Positions 6,532-14,157 of a stretch of DNA of 32,786 nucleotides are shown piece after piece. The translations under genes and the position numbers were made by a program. Within the stretch, counting starts at the first letter, position 1, and every line of letters begins with the position of its first letter. A model generated the notes under the pieces. That model worked only from the letters and a program-made list of their open reading frames with translations, made no database searches and was not told where the DNA came from. Origin of the DNA: Prevotella sp. DNF00663 (GTDB lineage: Bacteria; Bacteroidota; Bacteroidia; Bacteroidales; Bacteroidaceae); contig NZ_KQ960655.1 of assembly GCF_001553265.1 (NCBI RefSeq), positions 1-32,786 of the forward strand. Reading direction: 5' to 3'.

Positions 6532-9372
6532 TTAATACCATTGAACGGCACTATTAACACCGCTTCGTTTATCGTATTTCAAGGCGTCGGTCAGCGTGCT
6601 GGCATTGCAGCGGAACGTGAAGTTATAGCTTGTATAAGGGGCTAAAACTACTGAGCAACTCATGTTGAAGCAGTGTAGGTCGCGCTGGAGAGAGGCCGTC
6701 GTCATACTCAGTTTGTGATAGTCGAAGTCGTAACCACTGGAGAAACTGATATTCCAACCGTCGCTGATGCGCAGATTGCCACTCACGTTGAGAGTTTGAG
6801 AGAACTTATATGGATAGCGCATTGTCTTTGTATTGAACGTACCGCCAGTGTTTTCGCGCATCGTAATACCATATCCGAAAGTCAAAGACCAAGGCATTGA
6901 GAAAGTCATATAGCCATCGTCGTCGGTCTCGGCTTTACCTCTTTTCTGCTTAGATTTAGCACCTCGCTGGCCTTCTATCATTTCGTCATCAACGTTACTC
7001 TCTATGTCTGTGTCCACACCTTCGGCATCAGGATCGTTCTTCTTTCGCTTTTTGTCGTCTGCATCGTCGTCACTTCCACCGCCAAACCATTTCTTTATCT
7101 TTTCAGGATTGAGTGTGAAAGAGAGGTTTTGCGACATTCCTTGGAATCGACCGAAGCGTCCTCGTCCCCATTCCGTGTGTGTGCCGACGAATGGCTTGCC
7201 ATCTGCGCCAAGCTCATAAGCGTAAGTTGCGAAGACAGCATTCATATTAAAGGTGTAGCTCTTCCACCATTTCAGACGGATATTCATACTCAAATCACTC
7301 CAAGGACGTTCCTTTTCGGCAGCATTGTAAGACATGTTGAGGCCTAAATTATCAATGATACTAATCTTCTTAACGCCCGTAGAATCTTTGTCCGATTTCA
7401 CTTTCATCTCGATATTATTGTCGATGGCGAAGCTGATACTTTTGGTTTGACCTATTGATGGAACTCCATATCTAGAGTCGGAATAAGGAGAATACTGCTC
7501 CCAAGTGACGTTTCCATTGGCATCGGTCTTTTGATATGAATCCCAATATCCATAACGACGTGCACCGAAGTCGGGCGCATAGCTGAAGTTGATGGTTGGT
7601 GTGATGACATGACGGATGGCTTGTACCTTGTCGCCGAAGAGCTTACGAGAGGGAATAAACATACCATATAGCTTGGTACTTGCACTTACGCTGAGGTTCC
7701 AATTGTAGAGATTGTGGAATCCGTAAGTCGTATCGGCCACCTCTTTTTGTGTTGCTGTGTCCCATGAGCGCATTACCTTGCGAGCCGTCATACGGTCTTG
7801 GAAGTTGAAAGAGGGTGCCACGTTCACTACATTAAAGAGCGAGAAGCTTCCTGTAATGGGGATGTTGTGCGACATACCGTTCTTCCATTCCTTAATCAGA
7901 TTGGCGTGGAGTAGGTGGTCTTCTTTAGTTCTAATGGTGTTAGAGAACTGTCCTGTATAGCTTACCGAGATTTTTTCGTACCACCGTAGTTTTCCCGCTA
8001 CGCTCTTACGGCGGAACGGATAGAAGCGACTCAAGCTGGCATTGAGGTCGGGCAAGGTCATTTCAATGGTTGAATCTTGCATGTTCTGCGCTAAGTTGGC
8101 AGTACTGCTCAAGGTCAATCCGATACTGGAAAATGTCGTACTCCAGCTTACCGAAGAGGTTCGAGTGCTTTGTGTGAGCGTGTAGGGATTGTATAGACTG
8201 TTCAGATTATTGCGCTCATAGCTCGATGTAGCGAAGTTTACGCTAGCCGAAAGCGAGCTATAAGGATTGGCTTTAGAGTCTTGCCGGTGACTCCACTGAA
8301 TCTTAAAACTCTTCTGTTTGGAGTAATCCGGCAGTCCTTTATCGCCTGTTCTGGTATCTTGGTAACTCAATAAGAAACTGCCACTGTATCTATAACGCTT
8401 GCGATAATTGCTTGCCGCACTCAGTCCCCACGACCCTTTTGTGTAGATTTCTCCTAAGAGTTTTAGATCCCATTTATCGTTTATGGCAAAGTAATATCCA
8501 CCATCTCTCAAGTAGAAACCACGTGTACTCTCATCACCATACGTTGGCATGATGAAGCCACTGGAGTAACTTTTGGTGAATGGGAAGAAGCCGTAAGGAA
8601 TCGCAAAAGGCAGTGGCACATCGGCAACAACCAAGTATGCCGGCCCAAAAACGACATCCTTGCCGGGGCGAACCTTTGCTCTTGACAGCGCAATATAAAA
8701 GTCTGGGTGTTCTTCATCGCATGTTGTATAACGCCCATGCTTCAAGAATATCTCGCCATTGTCATTTCGTTTCGACAGTTCACTGGTCAAGAAGCCGTCT
8801 TGTTGCTTTGTGTATGTGTTTCTGATGAGCCCCTTTTTGGTCTTAAAATTGAAGGCCATGGTATCGCTTTCGTACGAATCATTCCCCATTTTGAATAAAG
8901 GAGTGCCGGTAAGTTCCTTTTGTGTGGAGTCTTTATAGGCTCCGGTGGCGTGTACCAAGCTACTGTCAAGATTCATATAAATTTTGTCGCTCGTCAAATC
9001 CATGGTCTCATACTTCACGTTAGCGTTTCCATAGAGATGTGCCACCTTTGATGTGGCATCGTAGACCAATGAATCTGTAGCTGTATAAGTGACGGGAGCG
9101 TCGATTCCATTCTTTTTTGTACGGTTGATGGAGTCTAACTTGATGGAGTCGTCTATCGCTTTGTTATGATGATAGATAGCCAATTGCATGGAGTCCATAC
9201 GCAAGGTGTCGGGGATGATTCTGCCGAGTGAATCTCGCAAAATGGTGTCGTTCACCGCTGTAGAGTCTTTGGTAGCGGTCTTATGTTTCCTTTTAAAGAA
9301 TTGCATATTGGAATTTGCCAACACAAAGATGAAGGCAAATAACAACAGTACTATGAACGAACATCTTCTCAT
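6532..9372 (-). CDS. lptD: LPS-assembly protein LptD, Bacteroidota type
   Basis: Outer-membrane beta-barrel translocon that inserts lipopolysaccharide into the outer leaflet as the last step of the Lpt pathway. A signal peptide (MRRCSFIVLLLFAFIFVLANS) begins at ATG 9372; the frame stays open to 9417 but the extra 15 residues would bury the signal. The protein is 946 residues: an N-terminal OstA/LptA-like beta-jellyroll region at about 90-230 (YDATSKVAHLYGNANVKYE), the conserved LptD stretch with PFAIPYGFFPFTKSYSSGF, and a long barrel rich in Tyr/Ser/Trp strands ending in an aromatic residue. Residues about 761-822 form a highly charged Asp/Glu/Lys insert. The HD-domain gene lies 62 bases upstream on the same strand. 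Confidence 0.88.
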   Translation of the reverse strand: MRRCSFIVLLLFAFIFVLANSNMQFFKRKHKTATKDSTAVNDTILRDSLGRIIPDTLRMDSMQLAIYHHNKAIDDSIKLDSINRTKKNGIDAPVTYTATDSLVYDATSKVAHLYGNANVKYETMDLTSDKIYMNLDSSLVHATGAYKDSTQKELTGTPLFKMGNDSYESDTMAFNFKTKKGLIRNTYTKQQDGFLTSELSKRNDNGEIFLKHGRYTTCDEEHPDFYIALSRAKVRPGKDVVFGPAYLVVADVPLPFAIPYGFFPFTKSYSSGFIMPTYGDESTRGFYLRDGGYYFAINDKWDLKLLGEIYTKGSWGLSAASNYRKRYRYSGSFLLSYQDTRTGDKGLPDYSKQKSFKIQWSHRQDSKANPYSSLSASVNFATSSYERNNLNSLYNPYTLTQSTRTSSVSWSTTFSSIGLTLSSTANLAQNMQDSTIEMTLPDLNASLSRFYPFRRKSVAGKLRWYEKISVSYTGQFSNTIRTKEDHLLHANLIKEWKNGMSHNIPITGSFSLFNVVNVAPSFNFQDRMTARKVMRSWDTATQKEVADTTYGFHNLYNWNLSVSASTKLYGMFIPSRKLFGDKVQAIRHVITPTINFSYAPDFGARRYGYWDSYQKTDANGNVTWEQYSPYSDSRYGVPSIGQTKSISFAIDNNIEMKVKSDKDSTGVKKISIIDNLGLNMSYNAAEKERPWSDLSMNIRLKWWKSYTFNMNAVFATYAYELGADGKPFVGTHTEWGRGRFGRFQGMSQNLSFTLNPEKIKKWFGGGSDDDADDKKRKKNDPDAEGVDTDIESNVDDEMIEGQRGAKSKQKRGKAETDDDGYMTFSMPWSLTFGYGITMRENTGGTFNTKTMRYPYKFSQTLNVSGNLRISDGWNISFSSGYDFDYHKLSMTTASLQRDLHCFNMSCSVVLAPYTSYNFTFRCNASTLTDALKYDKRSGVNSAVQWY

Positions 9373-9434
9373 AATTCGTACAAAGGTAAGAAAAAAGTGC
9401 AGATTCAGTCCCTGCACATAGTATATTTAACGTT

Positions 9435-9971
9435 TTACTCGAACAATTTACACCATGTGTCAAAGCGAGTTAAGCCGTCGCTTCCAAACTTTTCAAGACT
9501 CTTACGAGCTTGCTCTATGGTTTTCTCTCTGTCCAAATGAGTTTTACTGTAAAACTTGTCAGCGTAGCAGATGAGTTGCTCTTCTATCGTTTCGGGTAGG
9601 AAATCGCGACAGGGTAGAGGTAACTTTTGTTCTTTTATAGCTATAGCCGAGATGCCCGCACCGGTATGTCTTTCGCATACACGAGCATGTTTGTTGAAGC
9701 CTTCTTGCCGCATGAGCTCGGCTCCTAAGCGTCCGTGACAGATATAAGGCTCTGTTCCTGTGCAGTAAATACCCGGTGCATGGCATTTCATGATACCTAT
9801 GTCGTGGAGCATGGCAGCTTCTTCTACGAATTGTCGGTCGATGTTTAGCTCCGGATGGCGGTCGATAATAGCCAAGGCTTTATCCGCTACGCTACGGCTA
9901 TGTACCATTAATATATGGCGTAACTCATTGTTCTCGGGATAATATTTGTCAATGATGGTTTGGTAATCCAT
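9435..9971 (-). CDS. HD-domain phosphohydrolase
   Basis: A 178-residue soluble metal-dependent phosphohydrolase of the HDIG group. The HD metal site is visible: His24, the His56-Asp57 doublet in AAMLHDIG, His79 in YICHGRLGAE, His102 in ERHTGAG and Asp138 in CYADKF. Members of this small stand-alone group are often annotated as HDIG-domain proteins acting on nucleotides or similar phosphates; the substrate is unknown. It lies between the carboxyltransferase gene and lptD on the same strand, just after the hairpin at 9995-10026. No TAnnTTTG promoter is visible in the short gap, so expression probably depends on partial read-through of that hairpin, and it is likely co-transcribed with lptD. Confidence 0.83.
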   Translation of the reverse strand: MDYQTIIDKYYPENNELRHILMVHSRSVADKALAIIDRHPELNIDRQFVEEAAMLHDIGIMKCHAPGIYCTGTEPYICHGRLGAELMRQEGFNKHARVCERHTGAGISAIAIKEQKLPLPCRDFLPETIEEQLICYADKFYSKTHLDREKTIEQARKSLEKFGSDGLTRFDTWCKLFE

Positions 9972-9994
9972 GAGTTCTTTAGTTCCTATTTAAA

Positions 9995-10026
9995 AAGGCA
10001 CAACTCCTTAGATGGGGTTGTGCCTT
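9995..10026 (-). terminator. Terminator after the carboxyltransferase gene
   Basis: A 13-bp stem (9995-10007 with 10014-10026, one G-T pair) with a 6-base loop is followed, on the minus strand, by a five-T run (bases 9996-9992). It lies 20 bases after the stop of the gene at 10047-11825. Confidence 0.85.
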
Positions 10027-10046
10027 CTGTATATAGATTGATATGC

Positions 10047-11825
10047 TTATTCAGCTGTAGGTCTTTCGATGTATGCAATCACGTCTCCCTTACTAATCTT
10101 AGCACCTTGCTTGGCGTTGATTTCAACGAGTTTGCCTCCGAGTGCAGCCGGAACAGTCTCGAATTCTCCCCATGGAGTCATGATGTAACAGAAAGCATCG
10201 CCCTCTTGGTATTCTTTTCCGATGAATGGTTCTACTGCCGGTGCAGCCTCACCTTCGCCTTGGAATTCCCAGAAAATCTGTCCCTTGACGGGTGAAACGA
10301 TAGCATCTGCTTTCGCATGTTTGAATGCAGCAGCCTCTTCGGGAGAAACCTTTGCGCCGAGTTTTGCATCTTTTGCAGCCTGCAGATCGGCCAAGAAGTT
10401 CTTCTTAGCCTGTCCACTCTTATAGTTGCGATACTGTTCCGGGTGCATAGCAAGCTCGAAAAGCTCTTCTTCATCCTGTCCGTAGTCCCAACCGTTCTCG
10501 TCCATTTCCTTTCTGAAATCTTCGAGATTGTTCTTCAACAGTGTGTGTGGATCGGCGTCGGTGAACTCTAATCCTTTGGCCTTAGCCAACTCTACGAGTT
10601 CCGGGTCGATAGTTCCGGGTATCTTACCACTTCTTCCAAGAATCATACCCCACATAGAATCATCCATCATTACGAATCTTCCCTTGCCCTGTTCGAGCGT
10701 CAGCAAGTTCATCAAAGCGATGTTCTTAACATATTGTGAGAATGGGGTTACTAATGGAGGATAACCTACGCGTGGCCATACGTAAGCCACTTCGTCGAAG
10801 AGTTTTACGAGCATATCGTCTACAGACAGTTCCTCGTCGCCTTTCTTCTTGCGCAGATTGTTGATGGTTTGGCGGATACCTGTGAGGTCGGCCATCATGC
10901 TTCCCATCATACCACCGGGCAAACCACAACCCAAAAGCAGTGAACTCATCAGTTTGTTTTGTGGGTTGATGAAGTATCCCAACCACTCATCGATGAAGCT
11001 TTGAGTCAATGCACGCGCTTTCATATAGGCGTTCATGTTGATTTCGGGCACATCGAATCCTTCGTTTTTCAGCATGCTTTGTACTGAAATAACGTCCGGA
11101 TGAACCTTACCCCAAGACAGTGGTTCGATGGCAGTATCAATGATGTCGGCACCATTGTTGCAGACTTCGAGGATAGATGCCATAGAAAGTCCGGGACCAG
11201 AGTGGCCGTGATATTCGATGATAATTTCAGGATGCTTATCCTTGATAGCTTTAGTGAGCTGACCTAATAAGGCTGGCTGACCGATACCGGCCATATCTTT
11301 CAAGCAGATTTCTTCTGCTCCGGCTTCGATAAGTTGCTCTGCAATGGCTGTATAATACTCCAGTGTGTGTACGGGAGAATTTGTGATACACAGGGCAGCT
11401 TGCGGAGTCATACCGCCTTCTTTGGCCCATTTGATAGAAGGGATGATGTTACGAACATCGTTCAAACCGTCGAAGATGCGGGTAATATTGGTTCCTTGCT
11501 TAGCCTTAACACGATACATCATGGCACGAACATCGTCGGGTACGGTGTACATACGTAGTCCATTCAAGCCACGGTCAAGCATGTGAGTCTTGATGCCGGC
11601 CTCATTGAAAGGCTTACAGAATGCGCGTACAGCTTCGTTAGGATTTTCGCCTGCGAGCAGATTTACCTGTTCGAAAGCACCACCGTTGGTTTCTACACGT
11701 GCAAAACATCCCATCTCAATGATGACGGGAGCTATGCGAGCCAACTCTTCTTTTAGTGGCTGGAACTTACCTGAACTCTGCCACATATCTCGATAGACGA
11801 GACTAAACTGTATTTTCTTCTTCAT
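10047..11825 (-). CDS. Carboxyltransferase resembling pyruvate carboxylase subunit B / oxaloacetate decarboxylase alpha, without a biotin lysine
   Basis: A 592-residue protein of the biotin-dependent carboxyltransferase family that interconverts pyruvate and oxaloacetate. The HMGL-like TIM barrel covers about 1-280 with metal ligands Asp13 (RDMWQS) and His206/His208 (YHGHSG) and the active-site Lys176 (CLKDMAG). The conserved PycB domain follows (about 290-480, with YVWPRVGYPPLVTPFSQ). The C-terminus (about 505-592) has the shape of a biotinyl/lipoyl domain, but the segment that should carry AMKM reads CYIMTPWGEFETVPA (546-560) and has no lysine from 538 to 564. Start ATG 11825 is chosen because the family begins MKKKIQFSLV and the promoter at 11885-11892 leaves a leader of about 54 bases. 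No biotin carboxylase subunit is nearby. Confidence 0.85.
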   Translation of the reverse strand: MKKKIQFSLVYRDMWQSSGKFQPLKEELARIAPVIIEMGCFARVETNGGAFEQVNLLAGENPNEAVRAFCKPFNEAGIKTHMLDRGLNGLRMYTVPDDVRAMMYRVKAKQGTNITRIFDGLNDVRNIIPSIKWAKEGGMTPQAALCITNSPVHTLEYYTAIAEQLIEAGAEEICLKDMAGIGQPALLGQLTKAIKDKHPEIIIEYHGHSGPGLSMASILEVCNNGADIIDTAIEPLSWGKVHPDVISVQSMLKNEGFDVPEINMNAYMKARALTQSFIDEWLGYFINPQNKLMSSLLLGCGLPGGMMGSMMADLTGIRQTINNLRKKKGDEELSVDDMLVKLFDEVAYVWPRVGYPPLVTPFSQYVKNIALMNLLTLEQGKGRFVMMDDSMWGMILGRSGKIPGTIDPELVELAKAKGLEFTDADPHTLLKNNLEDFRKEMDENGWDYGQDEEELFELAMHPEQYRNYKSGQAKKNFLADLQAAKDAKLGAKVSPEEAAAFKHAKADAIVSPVKGQIFWEFQGEGEAAPAVEPFIGKEYQEGDAFCYIMTPWGEFETVPAALGGKLVEINAKQGAKISKGDVIAYIERPTAE

Positions 11826-11884
11826 ATTCGTTGAGTCCTTTTCTTTCAAGGGAAGCGGATAAATTTCCCTCATACGTTGAGGTG

Positions 11885-11892
11885 CAAAATTA
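11885..11892 (-). promoter_or_regulatory. -7 promoter element of the carboxyltransferase gene
   Basis: Minus-strand TAATTTTG fits TAnnTTTG. It sets the transcription start near 11879, which argues against the in-frame upstream start at 11873. No well-spaced -33 TTTG was found. It faces away from the element at 11947. Confidence 0.6.
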
Positions 11893-11946
11893 GATAAAAA
11901 AAATCAAATATCCCACCATCTAATATATTTTTTACAATTATTGCAT

Positions 11947-11954
11947 TAACTTTG
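11947..11954 (+). promoter_or_regulatory. -7 promoter element of the lipoprotein gene
   Basis: TAACTTTG matches TAnnTTTG exactly and lies 20 bases before the ATG at 11975. The upstream region is T-rich without a clear -33 TTTG. Confidence 0.6.
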
Positions 11955-11974
11955 CCATACAAAATAAAAAGGTT

Positions 11975-12817
11975 ATGAAATTCCGCACATTGTTTGTTTT
12001 AGGCATCGTCTCATTGGCTTTGATGGCTTGTGGGGGAAAGAAAGACGTGAAGGAAAAAAAGCCTAATGGCTTGTTGGCCGGGGCTGAATTGTTACATCAG
12101 GACAAAGCTGTCTACGGACTGGCTTGCGAGGGTTGCACCGATTCTGTGGTGGTATTGCTTCCGCCCGATGGCAGCGATCCCGTCACATATAATATCATTG
12201 AGGCCACTCGCAACCACCAAATATATGGTAAAGTGAAGATTGGCGACTGGATAACGGTCGTGTTGGATGAGCAGAATAAGAAAGTGGCGAAGTCGGTAGT
12301 CGACTTGGATGAATTACGAGGTATTTGGTGTTACGTGGTCATGCCACAAATGCGCGACTATAATAAGATGAGTAAACACCTACAACAAACGATGATGCGC
12401 AACATGCCCGATTCAGTTAAAGCCACTTATCTCATCCCGCGTGAATACGGTTTTTGGCTCCGTCGCAACTGGGTGGCGCAGAGTATAGGCTATGTAGGGG
12501 AGAAGAGTTCGCTAGAGGATGAAAGTCCGGTAGTCTATCCGCAGTTAGGTTATTTCACCGGTTGGCGCATGTGGAACGGCAAACTGGTGGTAGCCAGATT
12601 GGCACATTCTTTTGGTACCAATCCGGGGAAGAATGGTGAGCAGGTTATTTGCGACACTTGTAATATCGACTATTTGCAAAACGACTCCTTGGTATTGAGT
12701 AGTGACGGCATCAGTCGTGGTTATTATCGCAAGAATAATATCAATGATGTCAATAAGAAGGCGATAGCGATAGCTGCTATGTTGAAACGTAAAGCATTGA
12801 AAAAAGCCACTGAATAG
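11975..12817 (+). CDS. Uncharacterised lipoprotein
   Basis: A 280-residue predicted lipoprotein. The signal peptide ends in LALMAC with Cys19 as acylation site, followed by a short lysine-rich linker. The mature part begins with an OB-like beta segment (LACEGCTDSVVVLLPP; YGKVKIGDWITVVLDE), then a helical stretch (about 125-150) and a mixed region with two further Cys in ICDTCNIDYL. The pattern resembles lipocalin-like or OB-fold envelope proteins of Bacteroidales, but I do not recognise a named family. It has its own promoter and is divergent from the carboxyltransferase gene; no strong terminator follows. Confidence 0.75.
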   Translation: MKFRTLFVLGIVSLALMACGGKKDVKEKKPNGLLAGAELLHQDKAVYGLACEGCTDSVVVLLPPDGSDPVTYNIIEATRNHQIYGKVKIGDWITVVLDEQNKKVAKSVVDLDELRGIWCYVVMPQMRDYNKMSKHLQQTMMRNMPDSVKATYLIPREYGFWLRRNWVAQSIGYVGEKSSLEDESPVVYPQLGYFTGWRMWNGKLVVARLAHSFGTNPGKNGEQVICDTCNIDYLQNDSLVLSSDGISRGYYRKNNINDVNKKAIAIAAMLKRKALKKATE

Positions 12818-12920
12818 GGTGAATACAAGTAATCTCCCCTATCCCTCTATAGCCCCACTCCAGCCCTCCCCAAAAGGAGAAGGAGAAAGAAAAGAACCTT
12901 TTTCGTTCCAAAACTAAAAA

Positions 12921-13158
12921 ACTCATCAACTCAATAACTTAAAAACTGAAACCTGAACTCGTCTACTTGTCTACTGGTAAACTTGTCAACTACCTCATTG
13001 CAACGTCTTCCCAGCATTGCTGTCTCGCCTCTTCAGCGATGCTGCATTGGCTTGGCAGCGATGTTGACTCGACTATGCAGCGATTTGGGCTTTTAACTTT
13101 TTGAGTTCATGAGTTGGTTAGTGAGTTTTTAAGTTTGTTAGTTTTTGAGTTGATGAGT
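12921..13158. repeat. Nested inverted repeat enclosing the 22-base array
   Basis: 12921-12934 is the exact reverse complement of 13145-13158 (14 bp), and 12936-12947 is the exact reverse complement of 13124-13135 (12 bp). The pairs are nested in the right order. The arms are built from ACTCA/AACT words, so part of the similarity may be low complexity. Confidence 0.65.
13012..13090. repeat. 22-base periodic array, copy A
   Basis: Units begin at 13012, 13034, 13056 and 13078, exactly 22 bases apart. The first 11 bases read CAGCATTGCTG, CAGCGATGCTG, CAGCGATGTTG and CAGCGATTTGG; the next 11 are unrelated. The bases before the first unit (ATTGCAACG, from 12998) look like the degenerate end of a preceding unit. 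The same pattern recurs near 24.9 and 32.5 kb. Confidence 0.75.
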
Positions 13159-13248
13159 GATGGGTGTGAGTCACTTTTTGAGTAAATTAGGGATGTGATG
13201 CCAAATAAAAAACATTTTCATTTTTTCTCTTTATTAATGATAAATGCT

Positions 13249-13256
13249 TACTTTTG
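13249..13256 (+). promoter_or_regulatory. -7 promoter element of the DivIC-like gene
   Basis: TACTTTTG matches TAnnTTTG. A possible TTG start at 13254 lies inside this element, so the downstream ATG 13272 is the true start. Confidence 0.65.
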
Positions 13257-13271
13257 CACGAAAGTAATATA

Positions 13272-13610
13272 ATGAATCGTCGCTTAAACGTTATTTGGAG
13301 TTTGGCAGCTCACTATAAATATCTCATCGTAGTGGTGGTGGGTGTAGCCATTGTGGGCTTTTTAGACGAGAATAGCTTTCGTAAACGCATGGAACTTGAA
13401 CTCCAAATAGACGACTTGAAGAGTGAAATAGAGAAGTACACACAACAGTACGAAGCTGATACAAAGCAATTGAAAGATCTTCGTCGGAATCCTAAACATA
13501 TTGAAAAGATTGCACGCGAGCGTTATTTCATGAAAGCCGATGATGAAGATATTTATGTGTTGAGCGACGAAGAAGTGCCTGTAGAAACCAAAGATGAAAC
13601 AACTGAGTAG
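13272..13610 (+). CDS. DivIC/FtsB-like septum formation initiator
   Basis: Small bitopic inner-membrane divisome protein of 112 residues. A short cytoplasmic N-terminus is followed by a membrane helix (about 15-33, YLIVVVVGVAIVGFL), a coiled coil (about 40-75, LELQIDDLKSEIEKYTQQYE) and the FtsB/DivIC motif with NPKHIEKIARERYFMKADDEDIY. The family bridges the FtsQ/DivIB and FtsL subunits and recruits septal wall synthesis. Length and order of parts are normal. Its 3' end overlaps the next gene by 17 bases, implying coupled translation. Confidence 0.88.
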   Translation: MNRRLNVIWSLAAHYKYLIVVVVGVAIVGFLDENSFRKRMELELQIDDLKSEIEKYTQQYEADTKQLKDLRRNPKHIEKIARERYFMKADDEDIYVLSDEEVPVETKDETTE

Positions 13611-14013
13611 ATTGCAAAGTGTCCTATTCATGGTAGGCGGTGCACTGATGGTCATCGGTGCAGGGTGTTTTGTGTTTATGTTCCAACAGCAAATATTCTG
13701 TTGGGTGTTCCTTTTGGGGGCAGTGTTGTTTGCTGTGATGCAAATGATGCAAACCTATGAGGGGAAAAGTTTTATAGTTCGCCGCCTTAAAAAGATGTTG
13801 ACGTTGGCTGATATTCTTTTTATTTTGGCCGGAATGTTGATGCTGAACGATGTTTACGGCATCTTTAGACCTTTGTTCTCCAACATCCTAGACTACGTAA
13901 ACTATATGTATAACAAGTGGGTAGTCATGTTGTTAGTGGCAGCATTGTTGGAGATGTACGCCATGCATCGCATCTCTTCGGAATTAAAGAAAGAAGAGGG
14001 CGGGAGCCGATAA
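13594..14013 (+). CDS. Small membrane protein of unknown function
   Basis: A 139-residue protein with four hydrophobic helices (about 8-30, 33-50, 68-86 and 106-124) and a charged C-terminal tail. The loop between helices 2 and 3 is basic (RRLKKM), placing it in the cytoplasm by the positive-inside rule. I recognise no domain. It overlaps the DivIC-like gene by 17 bases in a different frame, so the two are almost certainly co-expressed, and a role near the divisome or envelope is a guess from context only. Confidence 0.78.
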   Translation: MKQLSRLQSVLFMVGGALMVIGAGCFVFMFQQQIFCWVFLLGAVLFAVMQMMQTYEGKSFIVRRLKKMLTLADILFILAGMLMLNDVYGIFRPLFSNILDYVNYMYNKWVVMLLVAALLEMYAMHRISSELKKEEGGSR

Positions 14014-14127
14014 TACCGATTTCGGATGCACAGGATTGCTCGCTGTGCAATTTATGAAAAAAATATAAAACCGATGTAGAATCAATTAAATACAATGAAT
14101 TTGTTTTCTTACATCACGAATACACAT

Positions 14128-14135
14128 TACCTTTG
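14128..14135 (+). promoter_or_regulatory. -7 promoter element of the DUF4369-like lipoprotein gene
   Basis: TACCTTTG matches TAnnTTTG. It lies inside the longest open frame (ATG 14095), so translation must begin later, at ATG 14158. Confidence 0.6.
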
Positions 14136-14157
14136 CTATAGAACAAGAAAACCGTTT

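Larger units (their letters stand above)
12818..13253. other. 436-base non-coding region with a repeat element
   Basis: No gene is supported here. From left to right it holds a C-rich then A/G-rich stretch (12835-12900), nested inverted-repeat arms (12921-12947 and 13124-13158), a 22-base periodic array between them (13012-13090), GAGTT-rich sequence, and the promoter of the next gene at its right end. Confidence 0.7.

Noticed and set aside
13012..13090. Possible CRISPR array
   Set aside because: Unit length is 22 bases with an 11-base conserved part, the repeats vary, and no cas gene is present.
13254..13610. Longer start (TTG 13254) for the DivIC-like protein
   Set aside because: The TTG is part of the TACTTTTG promoter element, so it would precede the transcription start.
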